64,000 bases of DNA from Paradesulfitobacterium ferrireducens. Its GTDB lineage: Bacteria; Bacillota; Desulfitobacteriia; Desulfitobacteriales; Desulfitobacteriaceae. The notes under the pieces are model-generated. The model saw only the letters and a program-made list of their open reading frames with translations, had not been told where the DNA came from and ran no database searches. Shown piece after piece: positions 7,800 through 15,771 of the stretch (within the stretch, counting starts at the first letter, position 1; every line of letters begins with the position of its first letter). Both the position numbers and the translations under genes were made by a program. The DNA lies in contig NZ_JAFLRH010000009.1 in assembly GCF_017310645.1 (NCBI RefSeq), positions 1 through 64,000 on the forward strand, written 5' to 3'.

Positions 7800-8866
7800 A
7801 CATTGCCCTGATCACGAGCCAGCTAAGTATTGGCGGGGCGGAAAAAATGGTTTGCCATTTGGCTCAGGGGCTGCAGCGGCGGGGACACCGGGTGACAGTG
7901 ATCGCCGGCGGCGGAATCTTTGGCCCCAAACTCAGGGAAGCCGGTCTGGAAGTGATTGACCTTCCGCTCTCAGCCAAGTGGAAATGGCTGTTTCCGGTGG
8001 TCTGGCGCCAACTCTATTATCTTTTACGAAGCCAAAACTATGATATCGTGCACGTGCACACCGCTCCTTTGGCCTTTTTCTTAAGAGTCATCCAACGCCT
8101 GGGCGGGATTGAGGCCGGGACGGTGCTTACCCTTCACGGGAGCCCGGCCTGGAAGCTAAAGCTCACCCGGTTTTTGCTTAAATCCTTAAGACTCAAGCGC
8201 TGCGCGGTTTCGCCGGCACTGGCACAACTGACTAGTGCCTATTATATCCCGAATGCGGTGGAAATAGAGCCAACCCCTGCGAATATTCAGCATCCAGCCT
8301 TTAAGCGTGGCACCCAAACTGATTCGCAGTATCTTACGGTAGGGATTATTGCCCGCCTGGCGCCGGAAAAAGGGCTTGATCTCTGGCTTAAGGCTTTGGG
8401 GATGCTGGCTCAGGAAGGAGTAAGGGTTAAGACTTTAATCGCCGGAGACGGGCCCGAGCGTACTAAACTGGAACAAGAAGGCATAACCTGCGGGCAGGAG
8501 GTTGTTTTTTACGGCTTTCTCACTAATCCTTGGCAGGTGATGCACGAAATCGATTTGCTGGTGCTCCCTTCCCGGCGCGAAGGAGAACCGCTGACACTCT
8601 TGGAGGGAATGGCCCGGGGCAAACCGGTGCTGGCAGCAGAAGTCGGCGGAATCCCCCCCCTGCTTGCGGGTGGGGCCGGAATCCTAGCCGAGCCTTCAGC
8701 CGCCGGGTTGGCACGCGCGCTTAAAGAATTCCTGGCCTTAACTTCCCGGCAAAAAGAGGCGATGATAGCTTTAGGCCGGTCGAGAGTGGCCGCACGCACC
8801 TGGGATCATTGTCTGGACAGCTACGAACAGGTTTATTCAGAAGCCGGCAGCGGGCAGGGGGATTAA
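7796..8866 (+). CDS. GT4-family glycosyltransferase
   Basis: A 356-residue GT-B fold retaining glycosyltransferase. The N-terminal domain begins MNIALITSQLSIGGAEKMV, the typical glycine-rich acceptor side; the C-terminal nucleotide-sugar domain has RLAPEKGLDLWLKA, a GDGPER segment, and the EX7E-type region around REGEPLTLLEGMARGKPV. I start it at ATG 7796, which overlaps the previous stop as ATGA; a longer reading frame from 7727 would add 23 residues that are not family-like. It is the first of two GT4 enzymes in the operon and probably adds one sugar of the repeat unit on the cytoplasmic side of the membrane. The donor is unknown. Confidence 0.88.
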   Translation: MNIALITSQLSIGGAEKMVCHLAQGLQRRGHRVTVIAGGGIFGPKLREAGLEVIDLPLSAKWKWLFPVVWRQLYYLLRSQNYDIVHVHTAPLAFFLRVIQRLGGIEAGTVLTLHGSPAWKLKLTRFLLKSLRLKRCAVSPALAQLTSAYYIPNAVEIEPTPANIQHPAFKRGTQTDSQYLTVGIIARLAPEKGLDLWLKALGMLAQEGVRVKTLIAGDGPERTKLEQEGITCGQEVVFYGFLTNPWQVMHEIDLLVLPSRREGEPLTLLEGMARGKPVLAAEVGGIPPLLAGGAGILAEPSAAGLARALKEFLALTSRQKEAMIALGRSRVAARTWDHCLDSYEQVYSEAGSGQGD

Positions 8867-8873
8867 CGGGGGC

Positions 8874-9866
8874 ATGGAGAGCATGGTACAGGATGGCAAA
8901 TTCAAACATGGAACGGTCAAAGACAAGGTAATCCTGCTCTATTCGCATATTCCCGATGAGGGGTTAAGGCACGGTCTGAGTGCCGCCTATGCTCCTGCTT
9001 CAGTGCTTGCGGTTTCTTCGGAAAAGGAATTGGAGCAGCTCCTTAAAGACCCAAGAATACTTGATGACCATGGAATATTGGGAGACCAAGCTGTCGAATG
9101 TAAGGGCTGGCACCTGAGCCTGCTGGTTTTGGGCGCGGATTTATCGCTGGAACAACGGGAAAAAGCCTTGCTTCTGGCCTTGAAACGCCAGATCCGGACC
9201 GCGGTTGTTCCCGGAGTGTATGAATCCCTGCTGGCTGCCCCGGTTCCGCTGGGGGACATTCCCTTAATCTTTTTTCCCATTCCCGGAACGGAGCGCCGGA
9301 ACCGCTGGTTCTGGCTGCAAAGAGCGGCAGCTTTCCTCTTATTAATCCTGGCTTCTCCGCTGCTGCTGCTGGTGACCTTGGCTATTCGCCTTGATTCGCA
9401 AGGTCCGGTAATCTATAAACAGGAACGGGTCGGGTATAGAGGAAAACCATTTGTCCTCTGGAAATTCCGCACGATGGTGGTTGATGCGGAGGCAGAGAGC
9501 GGTCCGGTTTTTTGCCGCGAGCAGGACAGCCGGATCACGAGAGTAGGCCGCTTCCTCCGGCACACGCATTTGGATGAATTGCCCCAGCTGGTAAACATTG
9601 TACGCGGGGAAATGAATTGGGTCGGTCCGCGGCCCGAACGCCCTGATTTTGTTATAAAATTTATCAAGAAATTTCCGGGGTATGAATTACGTCATCTTAT
9701 CCCACCCGGACTGACAGGGGAAGCGCAAATACAGGCCGGGTATGATGCCAGTCCTGAAGCCAAGCTCTCTTTTGACCTCCAGCATTTGCGCCGTCAGGGG
9801 CTGTGGGAGGAAACAAGGGTTCTTCTGGCCACGATTCCCTCGATTATATTGAGAAAGGGTCGTTAG
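8874..9866 (+). CDS. Polyprenyl-phosphate sugar-1-phosphate transferase (PglC/WbaP type)
   Basis: This is the initiating phosphoglycosyl transferase of the cluster: it moves a sugar-1-phosphate from UDP-sugar to undecaprenyl phosphate. The N-terminal 140 residues look like the soluble flanking domain of larger members. A membrane segment (149-171) precedes the catalytic domain, which has KQERVGYRGKPFVLWKFRTM (182-201), the catalytic Asp-Glu pair D234-E235 in HLDELPQL and GPRPERPDF (251-259). The 330-residue length lies between PglC-like and full WbaP-like proteins and only one clear membrane segment is seen. Start ATG 8874 has a GGGGG stretch just upstream. Confidence 0.9.
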   Translation: MESMVQDGKFKHGTVKDKVILLYSHIPDEGLRHGLSAAYAPASVLAVSSEKELEQLLKDPRILDDHGILGDQAVECKGWHLSLLVLGADLSLEQREKALLLALKRQIRTAVVPGVYESLLAAPVPLGDIPLIFFPIPGTERRNRWFWLQRAAAFLLLILASPLLLLVTLAIRLDSQGPVIYKQERVGYRGKPFVLWKFRTMVVDAEAESGPVFCREQDSRITRVGRFLRHTHLDELPQLVNIVRGEMNWVGPRPERPDFVIKFIKKFPGYELRHLIPPGLTGEAQIQAGYDASPEAKLSFDLQHLRRQGLWEETRVLLATIPSIILRKGR

Positions 9867-9867
9867 C

Positions 9868-11058
9868 TTGAATATTCTCCATGTCATTACGCGTTCAGAA
9901 TGGGGCGGGGCCCAGAAGGTCGTTTACCAACTGGCTCTGGCTCAGCGCAAGCTTGGGCGGACGGTGACGGTAATGTGCGGGGAAGACGGCAGGTTGGTCA
10001 GAGAGCTGGAACAGTCCGGGATCAAGGTAGTGAAGAACCGGTTCTTGCAGAGAGGTCTTGGACTAGATGATGTGCGGGCGGGCTTAGCGCTCCGGCACGA
10101 ACTCATGCGGGGCTATGATCTCGTCCATGCTCATTCGAGCAAGGCCGGAGCGCTCGCCCGCCTGCTGGCCCCGCGGTATCAGGTGCCGGTATGTTTTAGC
10201 GTACATGGTTTTGGGGTCAGCCCGGACCACCCGCGCTGGAAAAGAATCTTATATCACGCGATCGAGAGCTATTTGGCCCGGCGAACCAGCGCCCTCGTTT
10301 TTGTCAATCCCGCAGATTATGATGCGGGCAAGGCTCAGGGATGGCTTAAGCACGGCTCGGGGGGAGTGAACCGGCGTCCCTGCTTGGTTAAAGTCATTCC
10401 AAACGGCGTCATGATGCGGGATGCACCGGAAAAAACCGCGGTTCAGAGAGAGAAGATGAGACAGTCCCTGGGTATACCGCCTCAGGCTTACGTCATTGGT
10501 AATCTGGCACGGGTGGCTTGGATTAAAAACCCTGAGTTTTGGCTGGAGACCGCCAAGGATTATCTGGGCAAGCATGCTCTAGGGACAGATACCTTTTTTG
10601 TGTGGTTTGGCGGGGGAGAACCGACCCGAATAAAAGAGCTGAATGCGGCTTGCCCGGGGCGGATTCTGTTCCAGGGAGAAACCGAAGATATTGAGTCAGC
10701 CCTCGCCGGTATCGATGTGTTATTTCTAAGCTCGCGTTCGGAAGGGATGCCTTTGGCTGTACTCGAAAGCCTGAGTCTGGGAGTCCCGGTCGTGGCTCCG
10801 GCCTTGCCGGGGCTGGTAAAAATGTTTAAGTCCACAGGGGGAGAAGAAGCATCTGTCTTATTCTATCAAACCGGGGAGCACAGGCAAGCGCAAGCCGCCC
10901 TGGAGAGCTTACGCAGCCCGGATGTGCGCAGGCGCCTGGGAGAACAGGGCGCTGCCATGTGCCGGAGGGAATACTCGCTGGAGAAGATGGTTCTGGCTTA
11001 TGAAGAAGTTTATGCTTTGATTTCAGGACAAGATACGGAGTCGGAAAGGAAGGAATAA
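9868..11058 (+). CDS. GT4-family glycosyltransferase
   Basis: A 396-residue GT-B glycosyltransferase. The N-terminus MNILHVITRSEWGGAQKVV is the classic start of GT4 enzymes in exopolysaccharide clusters, and HAHSSKAGALARL (about 89-101) matches the acceptor domain. The C-terminal domain has SRSEGMPLAVLESLSLGVPV, containing the EX7E motif. It begins at a TTG one base after the preceding stop, with AAAGGG about 8 bases upstream; no ATG start would preserve the conserved N-terminus. It probably adds a sugar to the lipid-linked glycan started by the upstream sugar transferase. It differs from the first GT4 enzyme of the operon along most of its length. Confidence 0.9.
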   Translation: MNILHVITRSEWGGAQKVVYQLALAQRKLGRTVTVMCGEDGRLVRELEQSGIKVVKNRFLQRGLGLDDVRAGLALRHELMRGYDLVHAHSSKAGALARLLAPRYQVPVCFSVHGFGVSPDHPRWKRILYHAIESYLARRTSALVFVNPADYDAGKAQGWLKHGSGGVNRRPCLVKVIPNGVMMRDAPEKTAVQREKMRQSLGIPPQAYVIGNLARVAWIKNPEFWLETAKDYLGKHALGTDTFFVWFGGGEPTRIKELNAACPGRILFQGETEDIESALAGIDVLFLSSRSEGMPLAVLESLSLGVPVVAPALPGLVKMFKSTGGEEASVLFYQTGEHRQAQAALESLRSPDVRRRLGEQGAAMCRREYSLEKMVLAYEEVYALISGQDTESERKE

Positions 11059-11060
11059 GT

Positions 11061-12002
11061 GTGCGCATCGCAGTGACAGGAGGGGCCGGGTTCATCGGCA
11101 GTCATACGGTCAATCACCTGGTGAATGCCGGGGATGAGGTTTTGGTAATTGATGATTTAAGCGCCGGTCACGTCCGGCCGCCTGCACCGGTACGCTGGTT
11201 GAAGGCGGATATTTTTTCGGAACAAGCGGCAGAGGTTTTGCACCGGTTCAAACCCCAGGCCGTCATCCACCTGGCGGCCCGCGTTGATGTTGAGGCTTCC
11301 TGGGAATGCCCGCAGGATGACCTGCGGGTGAATGTCGAAGGAACACTGCGGCTCTTAGAGTTATGCCGTTCCTTAGGACAGGTGCGCTTTGTGTTCGCGT
11401 CTTCGGCGTCCGTATATGGGGCCAATCCCGGGGTCGTGCGCGAGCACGAACCTCCGGCACCCTGTTCTCCGTATGGGCTGGGCAAGCTGACGGCTGAACG
11501 GTATTTGGAACTCTGGGGCAGCCGTTGGGAAATACCGTGGCTGGCCTTGCGCTACGCCAATGTCTATGGACCTTATCGCAAAGACAGCTATCCCAAAGGG
11601 GTATGCCGGGTTTTTGCCCGGCGTATTCAAAACCGCTTACCCCTGGTTATAAACGGCGATGGCAGCCAAAGCCGGGATTTTGTATCGGTATATGATGTGG
11701 CCAGGGCCAATTATTTGGCATGTCACAGTAAGCTCTCGGGAGAAATTATGAATATTTCCAGCGGCTGCGGGCATACGATTCTTGAAGTGGCTGAGCATCT
11801 GAAGCTAGCGAGTGCAAGACAGCCGGAAATCGTCTTTATCCCGGAGGGGGAAGTGGGAGTAGCCAAAAGCGCGCTTTCTCCGGACAAGGCCAAAGCGCTT
11901 CTGGGGTGGGAACCGGAGTGGAGCTTGCAGGAAGGGTTATTTGACCTGTGGACAAAGGTTGATCACGAGCCGCTGGCTGTGAGCGGGGTCTGCGCGGGGT
12001 AA
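11061..12002 (+). CDS. NAD-dependent nucleotide-sugar epimerase/dehydratase (GalE-like, extended SDR)
   Basis: The 313-residue protein has the extended SDR layout: NAD-binding GGAGFIGSH near residue 7-15, IDDLSAGH, the catalytic SSASVYG serine and downstream YGLGK (Tyr-X3-Lys), and the substrate-domain signatures RYANVYGPYRK and GDGSQSRDFVSV. The last is typical of UDP-glucose/UDP-GlcNAc 4-epimerases. It starts at GTG 11061 with GGAAGGAATAA upstream, two bases after the preceding gene. As the last gene of the glycan operon it would supply a nucleotide sugar to the transferases. Galactose versus N-acetyl series cannot be decided by eye. Confidence 0.9.
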   Translation: MRIAVTGGAGFIGSHTVNHLVNAGDEVLVIDDLSAGHVRPPAPVRWLKADIFSEQAAEVLHRFKPQAVIHLAARVDVEASWECPQDDLRVNVEGTLRLLELCRSLGQVRFVFASSASVYGANPGVVREHEPPAPCSPYGLGKLTAERYLELWGSRWEIPWLALRYANVYGPYRKDSYPKGVCRVFARRIQNRLPLVINGDGSQSRDFVSVYDVARANYLACHSKLSGEIMNISSGCGHTILEVAEHLKLASARQPEIVFIPEGEVGVAKSALSPDKAKALLGWEPEWSLQEGLFDLWTKVDHEPLAVSGVCAG

Positions 12003-12029
12003 CTCAGCAAGCAGGAGGAGACCAGAATA

Positions 12030-13175
12030 ATGATATATCTCGATAATGCGGCCACGACCTGGCCGAAACCGACTGGGGTCCAACAAGCCATGTTGGAGGC
12101 TTTGAATCTCGGTGGTAATGCCGGCCGGGGAGGGCACGCAGCCTCCCTGAAGGCGCAGCGTCTGGTGCATCAAGTCAGAGAAGATTTGTGCCGGTTTTTT
12201 GGGACGGATGATCCAACCCAGGTGATTTTCACTCATAATGCCACCCATGCCCTGAATCAGGCCCTTTTTGGCCTGCTCCAGCCGGGAGATCATGTGATCA
12301 CTTCTTCCCTGGAACACAATGCGGTGACCCGGCCCCTGAAAGTGCTGGCTGATCAGGGGGTGGAAGTGACGGAGATAATGGTTCATCCTGATCAGGAATT
12401 CCCGTGGGCTGAATTAGACCAGGCGTTTCAAGGTAATACCAAGCTGGTGGTGACCGTACATGCGTCCAATGTCACCGGTACTCTGCTGCCGGTTGAACAG
12501 ATTGGAAGAATTGCACACAGGCATGGAGCGTTGTACCTTTTGGATGCGTCCCAAACGGCAGGGGTCTTTCCCCTCGACCTGGGGCAGCTTCCGGTTGATC
12601 TCTTGGCTTTCCCCGGACACAAAGGCTTGCTTGGACCTCAGGGAACCGGCGGGCTGATCGTGAAATCCAAAGTAAAGCCGCTAAAACCGCTCCTTTATGG
12701 GGGAACCGGGAGCGTCTCCGAATCAGACGAGCAGCCGGATTTTTTGCCGGATGCACTTGAAAGCGGAACTTTAAACGTAGTTGGGATTGCAGGCCTGGGC
12801 GCGGCTATGTCTTACTTGAAAGCGCAGGGGCTAAAGCAAATTCAAGAGCGTGAACAGGCCCTGTGCCAGCGCCTCATTGACGGGTTAAAAGAAATCCCGC
12901 ATTTAATTCTCTACGGTGGGTTCAGAGCTTCTTCCAAGGCATCGATCGTTTCTTTTAATATTGGTGATCTTGACTCAACCTTTGTCGCTTATACCCTTGA
13001 GCAAACGGCGGGAATTGTGGCCCGTGCCGGGCTGCACTGCGCTCCCCATGCCCATAAAACCCTGGGGACCCTGGAACAAGGAACTGTGCGCTTCAGTCCG
13101 TCCCATTTTACCACAGAAGCGGAAATCGACCGGACTCTGGAAGCGGTGAAAACGGTGGCTCGGGATTTGGTGTAA
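12030..13175 (+). CDS. Cysteine desulfurase-like class V aminotransferase
   Basis: A PLP enzyme of 381 residues. It opens with YLDNAATTWPKP, has the PLP-lysine context PGHKGLLGPQGTGG (about 194-207) and a C-terminal Cys in RAGLHCAPHAHKTLGT (about residue 336), the region that carries the persulfide cysteine in SufS-like enzymes. It looks like the clostridial desulfurase branch that is encoded away from isc/suf operons and is often near sulfur- or selenium-transfer genes. Here no such partner is adjacent. It follows the epimerase by 27 bases with an AGGAGGAG site and ends at a terminator. It may supply sulfur for Fe-S or cofactor synthesis. Confidence 0.88.
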   Translation: MIYLDNAATTWPKPTGVQQAMLEALNLGGNAGRGGHAASLKAQRLVHQVREDLCRFFGTDDPTQVIFTHNATHALNQALFGLLQPGDHVITSSLEHNAVTRPLKVLADQGVEVTEIMVHPDQEFPWAELDQAFQGNTKLVVTVHASNVTGTLLPVEQIGRIAHRHGALYLLDASQTAGVFPLDLGQLPVDLLAFPGHKGLLGPQGTGGLIVKSKVKPLKPLLYGGTGSVSESDEQPDFLPDALESGTLNVVGIAGLGAAMSYLKAQGLKQIQEREQALCQRLIDGLKEIPHLILYGGFRASSKASIVSFNIGDLDSTFVAYTLEQTAGIVARAGLHCAPHAHKTLGTLEQGTVRFSPSHFTTEAEIDRTLEAVKTVARDLV

Positions 13176-13212
13176 GAGCAAACGGGTTATAAATCAGGTT
13201 TTGAATATGGAG

Positions 13213-13246
13213 AAAGCCCCCTAGCATGTTGGTACAAGGGGGCTTT
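13213..13246. terminator. Bidirectional terminator between convergent genes
   Basis: AAAGCCCCCT (13213-13222) pairs perfectly with AGGGGGCTTT (13237-13246). It lies between the desulfurase gene and the convergent DUF2680 gene, and the A/T ends of the stem can serve both strands. Confidence 0.8.
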
Positions 13247-13276
13247 ACTAGTGAATTAGGATTGACTTTAAATTCG

Positions 13277-13798
13277 TTAATTGCTGGAAGTGGAGCCGGC
13301 AACCGGCGGAACAGCAAACTGTCCTTGTCCGCCTAAGCGGCTGCCACGCATGCCACCCATTCCGTAACCGGGAGTAAATTGACCGGGGGTAATCGTCCCG
13401 TTTTTCACGGCTTCATTGTATTGCTCGAGGCGCTGTTGATGCAAGGCATTCATGGCATCAATCTGCTCCTGGGTCAACGGCTGGCCGCCGTTCATGCCCA
13501 TCCCGATGCCCCCGCGCCCGCCGCGCAGTCCCATATTGGGCACAATTCCATTGTCAAGAGCCTGGCTATTGTACTGGGATTTCAGATCGATATTGTTCTT
13601 AATGTTGGTAGCTTGGTCAGCCGTAATCATCCCGGCTGCCGCTTCTTTGTCCGCGATTTCCTTCTGCAGATTGAACATTTGCTGATATAGTCCTTTGATT
13701 TCACTGAGTTTGTCAGGGTCTGTGGCTCCGAGGGCGGCCGTGGCTCCCCCGACCAGCAGGGCTGCTGTAAGTATGCCTGCAGCTAATCTTTTTTTCAT
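13277..13798 (-). CDS. Secreted DUF2680/YckD-like protein
   Basis: A 173-residue exported protein. Residues 1-24 form a signal peptide (two lysines, hydrophobic core, AALGA cleavage context). A helical domain follows with the DUF2680 pattern LSEIKGLYQQMFNLQKEIADK...AGMITADQA (about 31-65), then a glycine/methionine-rich segment (about 90-108) and another helix with LTQEQIDAMNALHQQRLEQYN. The C-terminus is again Gly/Met/Pro-rich. Function is unknown; such proteins appear outside the membrane in spore formers. It stands alone, with AGGAGG upstream of its start on the minus strand and convergent to the desulfurase gene. Confidence 0.75.
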   Translation of the reverse strand: MKKRLAAGILTAALLVGGATAALGATDPDKLSEIKGLYQQMFNLQKEIADKEAAAGMITADQATNIKNNIDLKSQYNSQALDNGIVPNMGLRGGRGGIGMGMNGGQPLTQEQIDAMNALHQQRLEQYNEAVKNGTITPGQFTPGYGMGGMRGSRLGGQGQFAVPPVAGSTSSN

Positions 13799-14010
13799 AT
13801 TGGTGAGACCTCCTTAAAATTTCTTCTCCGGATTGTTAATTTTCGTATCCGGGACAATTATAGAATACCCTGCAGTTATGACAAGAGTATGGCGAAAATT
13901 TGAAGAATTTATGAACTCTTCTGCCTTACTTTATCTTGGAAAGAACAGGGAAAAGCTATAAATAAAAAAATCTCTTACTTTGATCAAAAATATGCTAAAA
14001 TAGTAGGGAG

Positions 14011-14095
14011 TAACTAGGCGCAAATCTTAGGATGGCGCATAGCCTGGTTTCAAAGAGAGTTGCTTGAGTTATATTTCACATCAGGGCTGCCAAAT
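14011..14095 (+). ncRNA. Possible GEMM-like (c-di-GMP-I type) leader RNA
   Basis: The leader of the diguanylate cyclase gene folds into a helix ACTAGGC/GCCTGGT (14013-14019 / 14041-14047 region). It contains AGGCGCAAATC, a small ATC-TTAG-GAT hairpin, and GGCGCATAGCC, resembling the GGCAAAC...GGACGCAAAGCC core of GEMM riboswitches. GGGCTGCC at 14084-14091 resembles the 3' strand of that aptamer. Against it: the first hairpin is very short and its loop TTAG is not a GNRA tetraloop, and several core bases differ. A TAAAAT -10-like sequence sits at 13996-14001. I regard it as a structured leader that may be a divergent c-di-GMP or cGAMP riboswitch. Confidence 0.3.
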
Positions 14096-14128
14096 ATCTT
14101 CTGGGCTCAATCAGTTCGAGGGCGAAAG

Positions 14129-15670
14129 GTGAGAAAGCCTGTGTCTATCCCTTCAAGCATAAGTGATAATAATAGACTGAATCCGGAAGAAATCTTGGGA
14201 TTGCTCCAGGAAATGAATCATCAGAAAAACCTGGAAGAAGGCTTGAAAGTACTCACCCGCTACAGCCTGGATATTTTTCACTCAGCTATGGCCGGGATTT
14301 GGCTCTGGCGGGATGAGGAGTTTCAGTCTCTGGCCATTAGCGCCCGGCATCCTGAACAAGAACGCTTTTTAAAGGACACGGTGTTCCCAGCGGATTTTAA
14401 AATGTTTGACCAGGATGGTCCCGGAGCCCAGGAATGTTTGCGCCGGAAGATGATTTTACAGGATATCCAAGCCGGGGATGAATTCCCAGGACCTTTTTCC
14501 AGTTGGACCGGGCAACTGCTTGCCTTTGACCTAAAAAAGCTCCTTTGTGTTCCCCTTCTGCATTTTGGACAACTGTTAGGAGTGTTGACCCTTTTCAGTG
14601 CAGAAGAGGGGGCTTTTGACGAATTAAGCATCCACTGGCTGAACCAGCTCATGCCTCTCATTTCGTCCTTTGTATATGAACAACAGCTGCTCCTGGCGGC
14701 CTGGGATAAGGAGCAGGCTTTAACTTTGCTCCTACGGGGGACGGAGATCTTAGTCCAGGCGGACTCTGAAGAGCAGCTGCTGACAGAGGCCGGGGAAATG
14801 GCCATGGAGATTCTCTATCTTGAAGCCGGCTTTTTCCTGATTCAAGAGGGGGATGCATGGCTAGTGCGTGCTCCTTTTGGGCGCCTCAGGCATAATGAAA
14901 CAAACTGGACGGCTGAAGTCTTAAGACTGGTCAACGCGTCCAGCAGTTATATTCCCCATCAAAATTCTACCTTGCGTTCATTTGGAGAAGACAGTGCCGG
15001 TGAAAGGCTTCCTTTTAAGTGGAAGAAGATCCTGATTGAACCTTTGCGCACGCATTCAGGAGTGGTGGGTGAGCTGTGGCTGATGGATTCGCGGGCCAAG
15101 GCCTTGGAGCAGCGCCAGGAAATCCTGGGAGCCTTTGTGCGCGTTTTAGGGGTTGCCTTGGAAACCATCCGGCAGCGTTGGGAGTTAGAGCGGCTGGCCT
15201 CAACGGACCGCTTGACCGGAATCCTTAACCGTCAGGGATTTGAGCAGCGCATTCACGAAGAAATGGCGGGAACAACCCGCCGCAACTCCAGTTTTATCTT
15301 TCTTATTCTTGACTTAGATGGGTTTAAGCAATTAAATGATACCAAAGGGCATCCGGTCGGGGATGCCGCCTTGCGTAAGCTGGCCCAGAACCTGCGCGCT
15401 TCCGTGAGGGAAGAAGATATTGTGGCCCGAACCGGTGGAGACGAATTCACCCTTGTTCTTACAGATCTGAAGAAAGGTCCGGAAACCATCGATATTATTG
15501 AAAGACTGAGGGAGAACATGAGCCTGGAAGAATACGGTTTAGGGGTAAGCATAGGGGTGGCTGAGTATCCAAGAGAGACCAATACTTATGAAGGATTGTA
15601 CCGCTTAGCGGATCAACGGCTGTACGAAGGGAAAAACAGCGGCAAAGGGAAGATTATCATGGGGGAGTAA
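14129..15670 (+). CDS. GAF-GAF-GGDEF diguanylate cyclase
   Basis: A cytoplasmic sensor that makes cyclic di-GMP from two GTP. Two GAF-like regions (about residues 40-185 and 200-345) precede a GGDEF domain (about 360-513). The active-site GGDEF is intact at 436-440, and an RxxD inhibitory site (REED, 427-430) sits exactly five residues upstream, so product inhibition is expected. I prefer GTG 14129 (513 residues) because GAGGG lies six bases upstream; the frame stays open back to TTG 14060, which would give 536 residues. The 120-base leader is structured and GEMM-like. The gene is convergent with cobS. Confidence 0.9.
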   Translation: MRKPVSIPSSISDNNRLNPEEILGLLQEMNHQKNLEEGLKVLTRYSLDIFHSAMAGIWLWRDEEFQSLAISARHPEQERFLKDTVFPADFKMFDQDGPGAQECLRRKMILQDIQAGDEFPGPFSSWTGQLLAFDLKKLLCVPLLHFGQLLGVLTLFSAEEGAFDELSIHWLNQLMPLISSFVYEQQLLLAAWDKEQALTLLLRGTEILVQADSEEQLLTEAGEMAMEILYLEAGFFLIQEGDAWLVRAPFGRLRHNETNWTAEVLRLVNASSSYIPHQNSTLRSFGEDSAGERLPFKWKKILIEPLRTHSGVVGELWLMDSRAKALEQRQEILGAFVRVLGVALETIRQRWELERLASTDRLTGILNRQGFEQRIHEEMAGTTRRNSSFIFLILDLDGFKQLNDTKGHPVGDAALRKLAQNLRASVREEDIVARTGGDEFTLVLTDLKKGPETIDIIERLRENMSLEEYGLGVSIGVAEYPRETNTYEGLYRLADQRLYEGKNSGKGKIIMGE

Positions 15671-15678
15671 CCATATAA

Positions 15679-15770
15679 GTAGTCAGTAGTCAGGAGACAG
15701 GAGCCAGAATAAGGGATACTTAGTACACGTATTCTCTATTCTGACTTCTGAGTACTGAATTCTGACTCCT
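15679..15770. repeat. Two opposed heptanucleotide repeat blocks (copy b)
   Basis: Block one (about 15679-15713) reads AGTAGTC AGTAGTC AGGAGAC AGGAGCC AGAATAA. Block two (about 15737-15770) reads TTCTGAC TTCTGAG TACTGAA TTCTGAC TCCTACT. They are approximate reverse complements, so the spacer between the convergent cyclase and cobS genes could form one large imperfect hairpin. No conventional terminator is visible here. Confidence 0.75.
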
Positions 15771-15771
15771 A

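Noticed and set aside
13379..13690. Plus-strand frame across the DUF2680 gene
   Set aside because: It is antisense to a gene with a clear signal peptide and family pattern, without its own start signals.
14060..14128. Longer start (TTG 14060) for the diguanylate cyclase
   Set aside because: The purine stretch before the TTG is too close to act as a ribosome site, and the extra 23 residues come from the structured leader; GTG 14129 has a properly spaced GAGGG.
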